Of a stretch of DNA of 64,000 nucleotides, positions 17,130-26,735 are shown piece after piece. The stretch comes from Novosphingobium sediminicola (GTDB lineage Bacteria; Pseudomonadota; Alphaproteobacteria; Sphingomonadales; Sphingomonadaceae), in NCBI RefSeq assembly GCF_014196525.1, contig NZ_JACIDX010000009.1, forward strand, positions 124,001 through 188,000, read 5' to 3'. The translations under genes were made by a program, and so were the position numbers. How positions within the stretch are numbered: position 1 is the stretch's first letter; the number at the start of each line of letters is the position of its first letter. Under the pieces are notes generated by a model. It did not search any database, had not been told where the DNA came from, and was given only the letters and a program-made list of their open reading frames with translations.

Positions 17130-18530
17130 ATGACGCATATAAACCGGCGCAAATTGCTGGCCAGCAGCGGGCTTCTGGCCGCAGGAATGGCCTTGGGCGG
17201 GGTGGCCAAGGCCATCCCATCGCGCCCGCCCAATATCATCGTGATCCTGTGCGACGATCTGGGCTACGGCGATGTCGGCCCCACGGGCGGGCGGGGCGTG
17301 CCCACGCCTCATCTCGACCGGATGGCGGCCCAAGGCATCACGCTGACCGATTATTATGCCCCGGCCAATGTCTGCACACCCTCGCGCGCGGGGCTGCTGA
17401 CCGGGCGCTATCCGGCGCGCACCACGCTCTCGCGCGTGCTGCTGGAGACCGACACCCAGCAATTGCCCAAGACCGAGCGCACCATCGCCCATGCGCTGAA
17501 ACCGGCGTATAAAAGCGCGCTGATCGGCAAATGGCATCTGGGCCACAAGGGCGATGCGTGGGACCCGACCAATTACGGCTTCGACCTGTTTTACGGCATT
17601 CCATACAGCCATGACATCAACCCGCTGCGCCTCTATGAACGCAAGGCGGGCGAGGCGATGCGCGACGAGGATGTCGATTTCCCCCGCCTCCAGCAGAAAT
17701 TCTACAACCGCGCGCAAGAGTTTATCGAGGAGAACGCGCATCGCCCCTTCTTCCTCGAACTGGCGCTGTCCTCGCCTCATCTGCCCAATTTCCCCGCGCC
17801 CGGTTTTGGCGGCAAGTCGCAGGACGCGGGCGCCTATGGCGACACGATCATCGAAATCGACAGCATCGTGGGCCGGTTGAACGCCACGCTGGCGCGGCTG
17901 GGGCTGGAGCGCGATACGCTGGTGATCTTTACCTCGGATAATGGGCCGTGGTTTGAAGGATCGACCGGGGGCCTGCGCCAGCGCAAGGGCGGCGGGGCCT
18001 ATGACGGGGCCTATCGCGTGCCCTTTATCGCGCGCTGGCCCGGCCATATCCCGGCCGGTCGGCGCAGCAATGCCATGGCTATGGGCATTGATGTGCTGCC
18101 CACGGCCTGCGCGCTGGCTGGCCTGCCGCTGCCGCCGGGGGTGGAGATCGACGGGCGCGACATCAGCGCTGTGCTGATGCGCGGCGGGGCCTCGCCCCAT
18201 GAGGAGCTGCTGTTGTTTCAGGACGAGAATGTCGTGGGCATCCGCACCCAGCGCTGGAAATATGTCCGCGCCGATTTCTACATGAACTTCCTGATGCCGC
18301 TTGACGGGCGCGGCTATCCTCAACTCTATGACATGCGCGATCCGACCGAGCAATATAGTGTGGCCTCGCTGCACCCGGATGTGACGCGCGCGATGCAAGC
18401 GCGGATGCAGCAGGCGGCGGCGCGTTTCGCCCCCTATCGCCGCACGCCCGAAGACCCGATCGCGGCGCAGGCCAAGGCCCAGGCCGCCGTACGCGGCCAT
18501 ACCAACCTGCCCGCCATGTGGCAGGATTAA
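17130..18530 (+). CDS. Tat-exported sulfatase
   Basis: 466 residues with a Tat leader (INRRKLLASSGLLAAGMALGG). Sulfatase core: IVILCDDLGYGDVGPTGG (D42, D43), PTPHLDRMAAQG, formylglycine motif CTPSR with Cys82 then AGLLTGRYPART, GKWHLGHKG and FTSDNGPW. The set resembles cerebroside-sulfatase or arylsulfatase-A-like S1 enzymes, which hydrolyse sulfate esters of sugars or aromatics. It sits 12 bp before the next sulfatase, which suggests one transcript. Export through Tat means folding, and probably Cys maturation, happen in the cytoplasm. Confidence 0.92.
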   Translation: MTHINRRKLLASSGLLAAGMALGGVAKAIPSRPPNIIVILCDDLGYGDVGPTGGRGVPTPHLDRMAAQGITLTDYYAPANVCTPSRAGLLTGRYPARTTLSRVLLETDTQQLPKTERTIAHALKPAYKSALIGKWHLGHKGDAWDPTNYGFDLFYGIPYSHDINPLRLYERKAGEAMRDEDVDFPRLQQKFYNRAQEFIEENAHRPFFLELALSSPHLPNFPAPGFGGKSQDAGAYGDTIIEIDSIVGRLNATLARLGLERDTLVIFTSDNGPWFEGSTGGLRQRKGGGAYDGAYRVPFIARWPGHIPAGRRSNAMAMGIDVLPTACALAGLPLPPGVEIDGRDISAVLMRGGASPHEELLLFQDENVVGIRTQRWKYVRADFYMNFLMPLDGRGYPQLYDMRDPTEQYSVASLHPDVTRAMQARMQQAAARFAPYRRTPEDPIAAQAKAQAAVRGHTNLPAMWQD

Positions 18531-18542
18531 CGGAGAGACGCC

Positions 18543-19973
18543 ATGAAACTGCGGAAATATGTCGCTCTGACCGCCATCGCGGCGATGCTCCTGCCCACCG
18601 GCGCGATGGCGCAAAACCGCCCCGCCCCGGAATATAGCCACGGCCCGGCGGCCTCCCCTGCCACTGCCCCTGCGCCGCGTCGGGCCGGATCGCCCAATGT
18701 CATCTTCATTCTGGCCGACGATATCGGGATCGAGGCCTTCAACGCCTATGGCGGCGAATATTACACGCCCAACATCGACCGCCTCGCCAAGGAAGGCGTC
18801 CGCTTTACGCAGGCCCATGCCACGCCTTTGTGCAGCCCTTCGCGGGTGCGCCTGATGACCGGCATGGAAAGCCACCGCAATTACGAGGCTTTCGGCTATC
18901 TGGCGCCGGGCCAGTTCACCTTTGCCAATATGATGAAGGCCTCGGGCTATGCCACCGGCATCGTCGGCAAATGGCAATTGATGGGCAATGGCTTTGACGG
19001 GCGCGTGGGCATTACGCCCGAACAGGCCGGTTTTGACGAAAGCTATCTCTGGCAGTTGAAGGCGCTGGACGCCAAAGGCTCACGCTATTGGGGGCCGACC
19101 CGCGTCGGCAATGGCCGAACAAAAATCAGCGAGGAAGGCTTTGGCCCCGATTTCGACAGCCAATATGCGCTGGATTTCATCAGCCGCCACAAGGACCAGC
19201 CCTTCTTCCTCTATTACCCGATGGTGCTGGTGCATAATCCCTTTGTGCCCACCCCCGACAGCATGAGCGCGCAGGGCGCCAAGACCCGCTTTGCCGCCAT
19301 GGTCACTTATATGGACAAGCTGGTGGGCGCCTTGATGGATCGCCTCAAGGCCGAGGGGCTGGACGAGAACACGGTGGTGATCTTTTCGGGCGACAATGGC
19401 ACCAACCGCCAGATCACCTCTACCCGCGCAGGCTTTGCGGTGCGCGGGGGCAAGGGCACGCCCACCCTGTCGGGCACCCATGTGCCGATGATCATCCGTG
19501 CGCCGGGCAAATTGCCCGCCGGGGTTACGCGTGATGGCCTGTTCGATTTTGCCGACATCATGCCCACCATCGCCGAGGCCAGCGGTGCGCAGGCCCCCAC
19601 CGGCATCGACGGGGTGAGCCAATGGGCCGTGGCCAAGGGCGAGAAGGCATCGGCGCGCGGCTGGATTTTCCAGCATTATGCCCCGCAATGGGTGTTCGAC
19701 CCGGCGCGCTATGTCTTTGATGCGCGCTACAAACTTTATGGCGACGGACGCTTCGTTGCACTGGACGACATGGCGGGCAGCGAAACCCCGATGCCCGCCC
19801 CCAAAGGCGAGGCCGTCGCGCGCAAGGCAAGCCTGCAAAAGGTGCTGGATTCCATCAAGGACGGCGCGCTCAGCAAGGTCAAATTCCCGTGGTGCGCGGG
19901 ACAGGCCTCTACCGATCCGGCCCGGCCCGCAACCGAGGCGGGGTGCAAAAATATGCCCCAGGGAGAGGAATAG
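18543..19973 (+). CDS. exported sulfatase
   Basis: 476 residues with a Sec signal (about 1-23, AMAQN). Motifs: IFILADDIGIEAFNAYGG (D59, D60), TPNIDRLAKEG, formylglycine motif CSPSR with Cys97 followed by VRLMTGMESHRNYEAFG, GKWQLMG and FSGDNGTNRQI. The GDNG variant and the short C-terminal domain distinguish it from the upstream sulfatase. The ribosome site GGAGAG lies just after the previous stop. A bidirectional terminator follows. Substrate unknown; it is the fifth sulfatase in this window. Confidence 0.92.
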   Translation: MKLRKYVALTAIAAMLLPTGAMAQNRPAPEYSHGPAASPATAPAPRRAGSPNVIFILADDIGIEAFNAYGGEYYTPNIDRLAKEGVRFTQAHATPLCSPSRVRLMTGMESHRNYEAFGYLAPGQFTFANMMKASGYATGIVGKWQLMGNGFDGRVGITPEQAGFDESYLWQLKALDAKGSRYWGPTRVGNGRTKISEEGFGPDFDSQYALDFISRHKDQPFFLYYPMVLVHNPFVPTPDSMSAQGAKTRFAAMVTYMDKLVGALMDRLKAEGLDENTVVIFSGDNGTNRQITSTRAGFAVRGGKGTPTLSGTHVPMIIRAPGKLPAGVTRDGLFDFADIMPTIAEASGAQAPTGIDGVSQWAVAKGEKASARGWIFQHYAPQWVFDPARYVFDARYKLYGDGRFVALDDMAGSETPMPAPKGEAVARKASLQKVLDSIKDGALSKVKFPWCAGQASTDPARPATEAGCKNMPQGEE

Positions 19974-20021
19974 CTTTCCTGCTCCTTGGACGGCACGGGA
20001 AATTATTCTGACCCCTGACTA

Positions 20022-20057
20022 CGCCGGGCGGGCCCCTCTCCAATGGACCGCCCGGCG
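20022..20057. terminator. bidirectional terminator between sulfatase and TonB receptor
   Basis: CGCCGGGCGG (20022-20031) pairs with CCGCCCGGCG (20048-20057), followed by CCTTTT on the plus strand. It lies in the 106-bp gap between genes converging at 19973 and 20080. Confidence 0.7.
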
Positions 20058-20079
20058 CCTTTTCACCGACTTCCCGGTT

Positions 20080-22395
20080 TCAGAACTTGCGGCGCAAGCT
20101 GACCTGCCACTGACGCGGCTGGGCCAGAATGTATGAACCGGCAAAATAGGGCACCACGGTATTGAGCGAGGTGGCTTCGGCATAGAATGTGTTGAACAGA
20201 TTGGTCACGGCCAAGGAAGCCTGCCAGTCGCTTTGCGGACTGTCCCAAGTCAGACGGGCATTGACCAGTTGCAGCGCGGGCAAATGGCCCAGCGGCGTAT
20301 TGGTCGCGTCGGTGTAAATGCTGGATCGGTGCCTGATGTCGATCCGGGGCGTGATCGTGCCCTTGCCCGTGTCATAGGCATATTGCGCGCCCAGCGATGC
20401 GGTGAATTCAGGATTGAATACCGACCGCATCCCCACGACCACCCCGCTGGTGGCCACGACATGGTCATAGGCAAAACCGGTATAACCCAGCGAGGCATCG
20501 GCCGAAAAACCGCCCGGACCGCGCAGCGTGGCTTCCGCTTCGACGCCCTTGATCGTGGCATCGCCGATATTGGCCGTTTGATTGCAGGGAAAACCGGGCG
20601 CGGGCGAAATCGCATCGCAACTGCGCAAGGTGCCCTGAAGGTTTTTGAGCTTGCTGATATAACCGGCAAGGTTGAGCAGGAGATGGCGGTCAAACAGCGT
20701 GTTCTTCAGCCCCGCTTCATAGGTGGTCAGAGTTTCGGGAGCAAAGGGCAGCGCCTGCGAGGCGACGAAGGGGCGCGGATTGATGCCCCCGCCCTTATAG
20801 CCGGTGGAAACCTGTGCATAGGCCATCACCGCATCATTCAGGCGATAATCGGCATTGATGCGGTAATCAAATCGGGTGCCCTGAAACGTCCGGGTCAGAT
20901 TGACCAGCGAAGCCAGACTGGGAATGATGTTGCCATAGGGATCAAAGCGGTTGAAGGTGAAATCCTTGCGATCATCGGTATAGCGCCCGCCAAGGGTCAG
21001 ATTGAGACGCCCGGTTGCATGGATCACACCATGCACAAAGCCGGAGATCGAACGGGTTCGCACCGGATCATGAAAGACCGTATCCAGATTGATGCCGCCT
21101 CCGCCCGGCGCCACCCCGCCCGAAATCGTCACCCGGCCTTCTGAAACGCCCGTGGCCTTGTAATAATAGCCCCCCACGGTCCAATCGGCCCATGCGCCAA
21201 GCGCGCCGGAAAGACGGACTTCCTGCGTGAACTGGCGGTGCAGCAGGTGCCAGCTCTGGTCAGAGATGCTCGCGGGCGTCTGGTCGATCTGGGCCGAAAG
21301 ACTGGTGGAGGAATAACGATAGGCGGTGATCGAGGTGAGCCGGATATTGCCGCCAAGATCGATGCTCAGATTGTTGCTGACACCTTTGGCATCAAGGGTG
21401 GAATTAGGCGACATCGGATAGGCCGGAGCAGGCGATGCACCGGTCGGGCGGCTCTGATAGGTCTCGTAATTGGTATAGCTGCCCCATGGCGTGATGTAAT
21501 TGGCAGAGCCTGCCCAGGCCGGGCTTTGAAACACCGTTTTTTGCGCCGGATTTTCGGATTGATCCTGCGTTGTGTCGATGGAAAGCACATTCTCGATGCC
21601 CGGCCCCGGCGTCCAGAGCAGGCTGGCACGAGCCGACCAGACCGATTCGCCGCCCTGCGTGCCCAGCCCGCAATTGGCGCCCGTGCGCAACGTGGTGCCG
21701 CTGCCCGTGGCGCAGCCATAATCCAGCCGCTGCATGAAACCATCGCGGCGGCGGCCTGACACCGAAAAACGCATGGCCAGCGTGTCGGGTACGATGGTGA
21801 CATTGGCCGCCGCCCGCCCGCTCAGCAAATTGCGCCCGCCCGCTGTGACTTCGACATAGGCATCGGGCTGAAACGAAGGTTTGCGCGAATAGAGCTTTAC
21901 CGAGCCGCCAATCGAGTTCTTGCCCGAAAGCGTGCCTTGGGGCCCTCGCGCAATTTCCACGCGATCGGTGTCGAGAAGCTGAAACACCGCCCCGGACATC
22001 ACCCCGTAATAGACATCATCGACATACATGCCCACGCCCGGTTCCACCGCGAAATGGATATCGGACTGGCCCACGCCCCGGATAAACACGCTGGCAAACT
22101 GGCCAAAGCCGCCCTGTCCCTTGGACAGATTGACATTGGGCGCGCCGGCGGCGGCCGAAACAATGTCGGTGGCGCTGCGTTTTTCCAGCAGATCGCGCCC
22201 CATGGCGGAAATGGCAATGGGCGTATCCTGCAGGCGCTGCGCCCTGAACTGAGCCGTCACGATAATTTCCGGGGCGGCGGGCTTGTCGACCTCCTTGGCC
22301 GGAGCCTCCTCTGCGGCCAGAGCGGCAGGCGCGCAAGCCAGCGCCAGAGCAAACAGCGAGGCAGCTTGACAGAATCTTGCCATCATTTTCCTCAT
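20080..22395 (-). CDS. TonB-dependent outer membrane receptor
   Basis: 771 residues with a signal peptide (ending near ALAAEE), plug start EIIVTAQFRAQRLQDTPIAISAMG, plug signature DRVEIARGPQGTLSGKNSIGG, and a barrel ending VSLRRKF. It lacks the CCQ motif of three other receptors here and has a different plug (APNVNLSKGQGG), so it belongs to another ligand group. Starts at ATG 22395, 22386 or 22383 are possible; GAGG just upstream favours the later ones. It lies beside a same-strand AraC regulator that may control it. Confidence 0.93.
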   Translation of the reverse strand: MRKMMARFCQAASLFALALACAPAALAAEEAPAKEVDKPAAPEIIVTAQFRAQRLQDTPIAISAMGRDLLEKRSATDIVSAAAGAPNVNLSKGQGGFGQFASVFIRGVGQSDIHFAVEPGVGMYVDDVYYGVMSGAVFQLLDTDRVEIARGPQGTLSGKNSIGGSVKLYSRKPSFQPDAYVEVTAGGRNLLSGRAAANVTIVPDTLAMRFSVSGRRRDGFMQRLDYGCATGSGTTLRTGANCGLGTQGGESVWSARASLLWTPGPGIENVLSIDTTQDQSENPAQKTVFQSPAWAGSANYITPWGSYTNYETYQSRPTGASPAPAYPMSPNSTLDAKGVSNNLSIDLGGNIRLTSITAYRYSSTSLSAQIDQTPASISDQSWHLLHRQFTQEVRLSGALGAWADWTVGGYYYKATGVSEGRVTISGGVAPGGGGINLDTVFHDPVRTRSISGFVHGVIHATGRLNLTLGGRYTDDRKDFTFNRFDPYGNIIPSLASLVNLTRTFQGTRFDYRINADYRLNDAVMAYAQVSTGYKGGGINPRPFVASQALPFAPETLTTYEAGLKNTLFDRHLLLNLAGYISKLKNLQGTLRSCDAISPAPGFPCNQTANIGDATIKGVEAEATLRGPGGFSADASLGYTGFAYDHVVATSGVVVGMRSVFNPEFTASLGAQYAYDTGKGTITPRIDIRHRSSIYTDATNTPLGHLPALQLVNARLTWDSPQSDWQASLAVTNLFNTFYAEATSLNTVVPYFAGSYILAQPRQWQVSLRRKF

Positions 22396-22546
22396 CCCAC
22401 TTTGCGGGGCGCGGTTTACGAAGCCGCACCCTCATTTTGTGGGATCAGTCTAATGGCGATATCGGCCGGTCTCTTGGCTTGGCGCGACCCGCATCTGAAC
22501 AAATGCGACGCGATTGTCAGGCGCGCGCGCGTTACAGACCGCCGCC

Positions 22547-23530
22547 TTACTGCCCGCGAAACTGGCTGGGCGAACAGCCGAAACGGCGGCGAAAGGTGCG
22601 GCTGAAATGGCTGACATCGTTAAAGCCGACATCGAGCGCGATGTCGATGATTCGGGCCGATTCACGGTCGCTCGACAGCGCGATCTTTCTTGCCGCCTCA
22701 TCCAGCCGGGCGTTGACGATGAACTGGCGCGGGCTGATACCTTCCAGCAGAAAGGCTCTTTGCAACTGCCGCATGCTGACCCCGATCCGATCCGCGACGG
22801 CATGGACGGACAGGTCGGGATCGGCCAGATTGCGCATCACGAAAGTGATCGCATCGCGCCGGATGGAACGCCGCGCGGGGTTCAGGAGGGCCTCGCCCTG
22901 ATCCGGCATCGCGCCTTGCCCCACATTACAGACGAGGCTGACCATATCCCCCAGCAGATCGGCGGCGCCTCTGTGCCAATCGCCATCCGGCTCGCTCAAC
23001 AGCGCATTGCGACAGGCCCGGACCACCGACACAGCCAACCCCACCGCCGCCTTTCCCCCGGTCAGATGGCGGCCGATCAGCGCTTCGGGATTGTCCATTT
23101 TGCGCGCGGCGCAGGAATAGGGGATCTTGACGAGGATCAGCCCCATATCCTCATCCGACCGGCTGCTCCACGGCCGGGTCAGATCGCGAAACACGATGTC
23201 TCCCTCGGCCAAATCCACGTGCCAGTTTGATTGGGCGATCCGGCTGTGCCCCCGGTCGGCGATGGTCATCACAAAGGCGTCGCGGTCAGGCGCCGCCCAG
23301 GCCCCCGCCCGGCCCGATGCACTGGTGGCCAGCGCCGGGGTCGAATCGATCAGGACCATGCCCATGTCGCCGATTTCCACGCGCCGCATCCGGGCATGAA
23401 AGGATCGCTGATCGCGCGGGGTGACGATCAGGTCGGACAAGGTGTCGCTGCCCAGTTGCGACCAGCGCGACTGGCGCTGCGGCAGGGGAACGGACTGTGT
23501 ATCGAATTCATAGAAGCTTGATTGAACCAA
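22547..23530 (-). CDS. AraC-family transcriptional regulator
   Basis: 327 residues from a TTG at 23530, chosen because GGGAGAG lies 5 nt upstream; longer in-frame sequence to 23611 has no ribosome site. The N-terminal half resembles the AraC-binding-domain-like region of the AraC_binding_2 type (DLIVTPRDQRSFHARMR..., GDIVFRDLTRPW). The C-terminal 100 residues hold two helix-turn-helix motifs (VHAVADRIGVSMRQLQRAFLLEG and IIDIALDVGFNDVSHFSRTFRRRFG). It probably activates the adjacent TonB receptor or the neighbouring demethylation genes in response to an aromatic compound. Confidence 0.9.
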   Translation of the reverse strand: MVQSSFYEFDTQSVPLPQRQSRWSQLGSDTLSDLIVTPRDQRSFHARMRRVEIGDMGMVLIDSTPALATSASGRAGAWAAPDRDAFVMTIADRGHSRIAQSNWHVDLAEGDIVFRDLTRPWSSRSDEDMGLILVKIPYSCAARKMDNPEALIGRHLTGGKAAVGLAVSVVRACRNALLSEPDGDWHRGAADLLGDMVSLVCNVGQGAMPDQGEALLNPARRSIRRDAITFVMRNLADPDLSVHAVADRIGVSMRQLQRAFLLEGISPRQFIVNARLDEAARKIALSSDRESARIIDIALDVGFNDVSHFSRTFRRRFGCSPSQFRGQ

Positions 23531-23616
23531 GGCTTCTCTCCCATGCCTTATGCCGGACAGGTTCCTGTCTCTTGCACCCGCAAGCCTATGCCTCGCGCCG
23601 AACGCGCACAAGCGGC

Positions 23617-24084
23617 TTAATCACCCGCCAACACGCCCTTCATCGCATTCAGCGTGGCCTCGGACATAGGCGCATAATCAGCATAGCGCGGCAGGGCCGG
23701 GTCGAAATGATCCCATTTCACCGCCTGCTTGGTATAGATCACCGCTTGCGGGCTGACCTGATCGGGATCGTCGAGCGAACCTGACTGCACCATGATCATT
23801 TCACCCGGCAGCGAGCCAGAGGTGAAAATGCGCCCGCCGCAAATGCCGCAAAAATGGCGCGTCACGCTGCCGCCGCTTTCACCGTAATTGGTATAGGTGG
23901 TCGGCGTGCCGATGATGATCAACTGGCTCTGATGGATGCCGATGATGGTGGTGTGGCCGGTGCCGGTCGCCTTTTGACAATCCCTGCAACAGCATTGCTG
24001 CTCGAACAGGCTGGGGCCTTGCAGGTGGTAACGTATGGCACCGCAAAGGCAGCCGCCTTCGTGGACTGTTCCCGCTTCGATCAT
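23617..24084 (-). CDS. GFA/CENP-V family protein (glutathione-dependent formaldehyde-activating-like)
   Basis: 155 residues from ATG 24084 (GAGAGGAG ribosome site). The GFA zinc-binding cysteines are present: GGCLCGAIRY near residue 11, QCCCRDCQKATG near 34, and FCGICGGRIF near 75. The family includes Gfa, originally described as condensing glutathione and formaldehyde, although many members have other or unknown roles. It is divergent from the LigM-like and Rieske demethylase genes. A Rieske O-demethylase releases formaldehyde, so a detoxifying role is attractive but is inference. Confidence 0.88.
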   Translation of the reverse strand: MIEAGTVHEGGCLCGAIRYHLQGPSLFEQQCCCRDCQKATGTGHTTIIGIHQSQLIIIGTPTTYTNYGESGGSVTRHFCGICGGRIFTSGSLPGEMIMVQSGSLDDPDQVSPQAVIYTKQAVKWDHFDPALPRYADYAPMSEATLNAMKGVLAGD

Positions 24085-24270
24085 GGTCTTGCTCCTCTCG
24101 CCGTGTCTTCGCACGTGTATGCGCGAGAATGGGCAGGATCGGACCGATGCACAAGCCCGCTTGGGAAAGATGCGGTTTGTCGTTTTGCGCCTTGTGGTTG
24201 TCGCGCCGCGCAAAGACAGCACGCGCCCCTCCCGCATAGGCTGCACTCCATACTATCGGAGGATGCTCTT

Positions 24271-25638
24271 GTGACAGGTTCACTTCAAAGCAAGATCGAC
24301 ACGGCGGGCGGGCCGCTGGCCATGATGCGCCATGCGCAGACCGGGCCTTATGTTTTCCCCATCCCGGCCGAATTTTCAAACTGGCGCGAAGAGCAGCGCG
24401 CATGGCGCGAGGGTGTCGCGCTGATGGATCAATCCTTTCACATGACCGACCTTTATGTCGAAGGCCCCGATGTCATCGCCTTCGTCTCCAGCCTTGCCAT
24501 CAACAGTTTCAAGGGCTTTGGCGATAACAAGGCAAAGCAGTTCATCGCCTGCGGTCCCGATGGTCATCTGATCGGCGATATGATTATCATGGGGCTGGGC
24601 GAGCAATCGGTGAATATCATCGGCCGCCCCACGGTGGCGAACTGGATCGAATATCAGGCCTCGCTGGGCCAGTATGACGTGCGTTGCACCCGCGACGAAC
24701 GCAGCGTGCAGAACCCGAGAGCACGCAAGACCTTCCGCTTTGAAATTCAGGGGCCTGATGCATGGGCCTTGCTGGAAAGGCTGAACGGCGGCCCCATTGA
24801 CCAGCCGCGCTTTTTCCAGATGGGACAGGTCAACGTCGCGGGGCGCTCCTATCGCTCGCTGCGGCATGGCATGGGCGGGGCGCCGGGGCTGGAATTCTGG
24901 GGCCCGGTCGAACATTATGACGAAGTCAAACACGCCATTCTGGAGGCGGGCACTTCCTTCAACCTGAAACAGGTGGGCGCGCGGGCCTATGGCAGCGCGG
25001 CGGTGGATTCAGGCTGGCTGCCCTGCCCCATGCCCGCGATCTATTCGGGCGAGGCCATGCGGGCCTATCGCGAATGGCTGCCCGCGCAATGCTTCGACGG
25101 CATCGCCTCGCTGGGCGGCAGTTTCGTCTCGGAGCGGATCGAGGATTATTATTTCACGCCATGGGAATTGGATTACGGACGCCTGATCCGCTTTGACCAT
25201 GATTTCATTGGCCGCGAGGCGCTGGAAAAGCTGGCCGACACGCCCCAGCGCAAGAAAGTCTCCATCGTGCTGAACCCGGATGACGCAACGGCGGTCTATC
25301 GCAGCCAGATGAGCCTTGGCCACAACGGCAAAGCGATGGAGATGCCGACCGCCCATTATGCCGCCTATCCCTATGATGCGGTGTTCAATGCTTCGGGCGA
25401 TCCGGTGGGCATTTCGACCTATTGCGCCTTTCTCGCCCCCGATGCCGCATGGGTCAATCTGGCCGTGGTGGACGAGGCCCATGCCGCGGTCGGCACCCAG
25501 CTCACCATCCTTTGGGGCGAACCGGGCGGCGGATCGTCGCGCCCCACCGTCGAACGACATGTGCAGATGCCCCTTCGCGGCACCGTCGCCGGTTGGCCTT
25601 TCTCCAAGGTCGCCCAAACCGGCTATCGCCCCGGCTGA
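24271..25638 (+). CDS. GcvT-family aromatic O-demethylase (LigM/DesA-like)
   Basis: 455 residues from GTG 24271, set by GGAGG 8 nt upstream. It is an aminomethyltransferase-fold (GcvT) protein whose segments EFSNWREEQRAWREGVALMDQ, NKAKQFIACGPDGHLIGDMII, RHGMGGAPGLEFWGP, YREWLPAQ, IGGSFVS-like LGGSFVSERIEDYY and FDHDFIGREALE match the sphingomonad LigM/DesA pattern. Those enzymes move the methyl of vanillate, 3-O-methylgallate or syringate to tetrahydrofolate. The next gene is a Rieske oxygenase on the same strand 39 bp later, so both O-demethylation chemistries are probably coexpressed. The exact methoxy substrate cannot be told from sequence alone. Confidence 0.9.
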   Translation: MTGSLQSKIDTAGGPLAMMRHAQTGPYVFPIPAEFSNWREEQRAWREGVALMDQSFHMTDLYVEGPDVIAFVSSLAINSFKGFGDNKAKQFIACGPDGHLIGDMIIMGLGEQSVNIIGRPTVANWIEYQASLGQYDVRCTRDERSVQNPRARKTFRFEIQGPDAWALLERLNGGPIDQPRFFQMGQVNVAGRSYRSLRHGMGGAPGLEFWGPVEHYDEVKHAILEAGTSFNLKQVGARAYGSAAVDSGWLPCPMPAIYSGEAMRAYREWLPAQCFDGIASLGGSFVSERIEDYYFTPWELDYGRLIRFDHDFIGREALEKLADTPQRKKVSIVLNPDDATAVYRSQMSLGHNGKAMEMPTAHYAAYPYDAVFNASGDPVGISTYCAFLAPDAAWVNLAVVDEAHAAVGTQLTILWGEPGGGSSRPTVERHVQMPLRGTVAGWPFSKVAQTGYRPG

Positions 25639-25677
25639 GCCTTCCCCACCTTGCCTTTATTCCCACAGGAACGCCCC

Positions 25678-26712
25678 ATGTATCCCTTCACCGACGGAAG
25701 CTATGCCCCCAAAAACGGCTGGTATGTCGCCGCCTTCTGCCATGAAGTGGGCGAGGAACTGCTCAGCCGCTGGATTCTCAACCAGCCTGTCGTCCTCTAC
25801 CGCAAGGCGGATGGGACGGCGGTTGCGGTGCAGGGCCGCTGCCCCCACCGCCATTTCCCCTTGGGCGCGAGCAGGCGTGTGGGCGATGCCATCCAATGCG
25901 CTTATCACGGCATCACCTTTGATGCGGCGGGCGCCTGTACCTTTGTGCCCAGTCAGGAAAAGATACCGGGCGTCTATTCCATCAAAGCCTATCCGCTGGT
26001 CGAACGCGGGCTTTGGGCATGGATATGGCCGGGCGATCCGGCGCTGGCCGATGAAAGCCTGGTCCCCGATATGGGCGACATAGGCTACTCCCTGCCCGGC
26101 TATCATGCCCGCGCGCTGTTTTACCATCATGTCGAGGGGCGCTATCAATTGCTCAACGACAATCTGCTCGACCTTTCGCATCTGGGCTATCTGCATCACA
26201 GTTCGATCGGCACGCCCGATGATGCCGCCACGCCCGAAACGCGTGAGGCCAATAATCGCTTTATTCGCAGCCGCCGCATCATGCGCAATACGCTGCGCCC
26301 GGCGGTCGTGGATTGGCAGACGGATTTCGCAGGGCCGATTGACCGGGTTTCGGGCATGGATTTCCATTTCCCCGGCTTTCACGCAGGCATCGCCGATGTG
26401 CTGGTGGCCCAAGGTCATGCCCGCGCCGGTGAATTGCTGCGATCAAACCGGGTGTGGCATGCGGTGACCCCGGCCGGGCGGACCACGACCAATTACTTCT
26501 TCGCCATGGCCTCGCCCGATCCGAAGGCTTTGGATGAGGCCGAATCCTATCTGAAACCGGTGATCGAAGAGGATATTTTCGCCACAGTGGAGATCGAAAA
26601 GATCATTTCGACCCTGGATGAATTGCCGCCGGAACTGATGCTTAAAAGCGACGGCACCGCGGTTATGGGGCGCCGCGCCCTACAGCGCATGATGGACGCC
26701 GAAAGGCAATGA
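25678..26712 (+). CDS. Rieske [2Fe-2S] oxygenase, VanA-like
   Basis: 344 residues from ATG 25678. The Rieske cluster ligands are CPHRHFPLG and CAYHG (about residues 49-72). The mononuclear iron region NDNLLDLSHLGYLHHSS follows at about 158-174. The layout matches the oxygenase component of vanillate O-demethylase and related VanA-type monooxygenases that release formaldehyde from aromatic methoxy groups. No VanB-like ferredoxin reductase is present in the window, so it must borrow an electron donor. Probably in operon with the LigM-like gene. VanA-like proteins also include dicamba and toluate-type enzymes. Confidence 0.9.
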   Translation: MYPFTDGSYAPKNGWYVAAFCHEVGEELLSRWILNQPVVLYRKADGTAVAVQGRCPHRHFPLGASRRVGDAIQCAYHGITFDAAGACTFVPSQEKIPGVYSIKAYPLVERGLWAWIWPGDPALADESLVPDMGDIGYSLPGYHARALFYHHVEGRYQLLNDNLLDLSHLGYLHHSSIGTPDDAATPETREANNRFIRSRRIMRNTLRPAVVDWQTDFAGPIDRVSGMDFHFPGFHAGIADVLVAQGHARAGELLRSNRVWHAVTPAGRTTTNYFFAMASPDPKALDEAESYLKPVIEEDIFATVEIEKIISTLDELPPELMLKSDGTAVMGRRALQRMMDAERQ

Positions 26713-26735
26713 ACCATGCGGAGCAGGCGCGACAG

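Noticed and set aside
15879..18977. 1032-residue open frame on the minus strand
   Set aside because: It lies antisense to the TonB receptor and two sulfatases, has no recognisable domain and is low-complexity in Arg/Gly/Ala; a shadow of high-GC codon bias.
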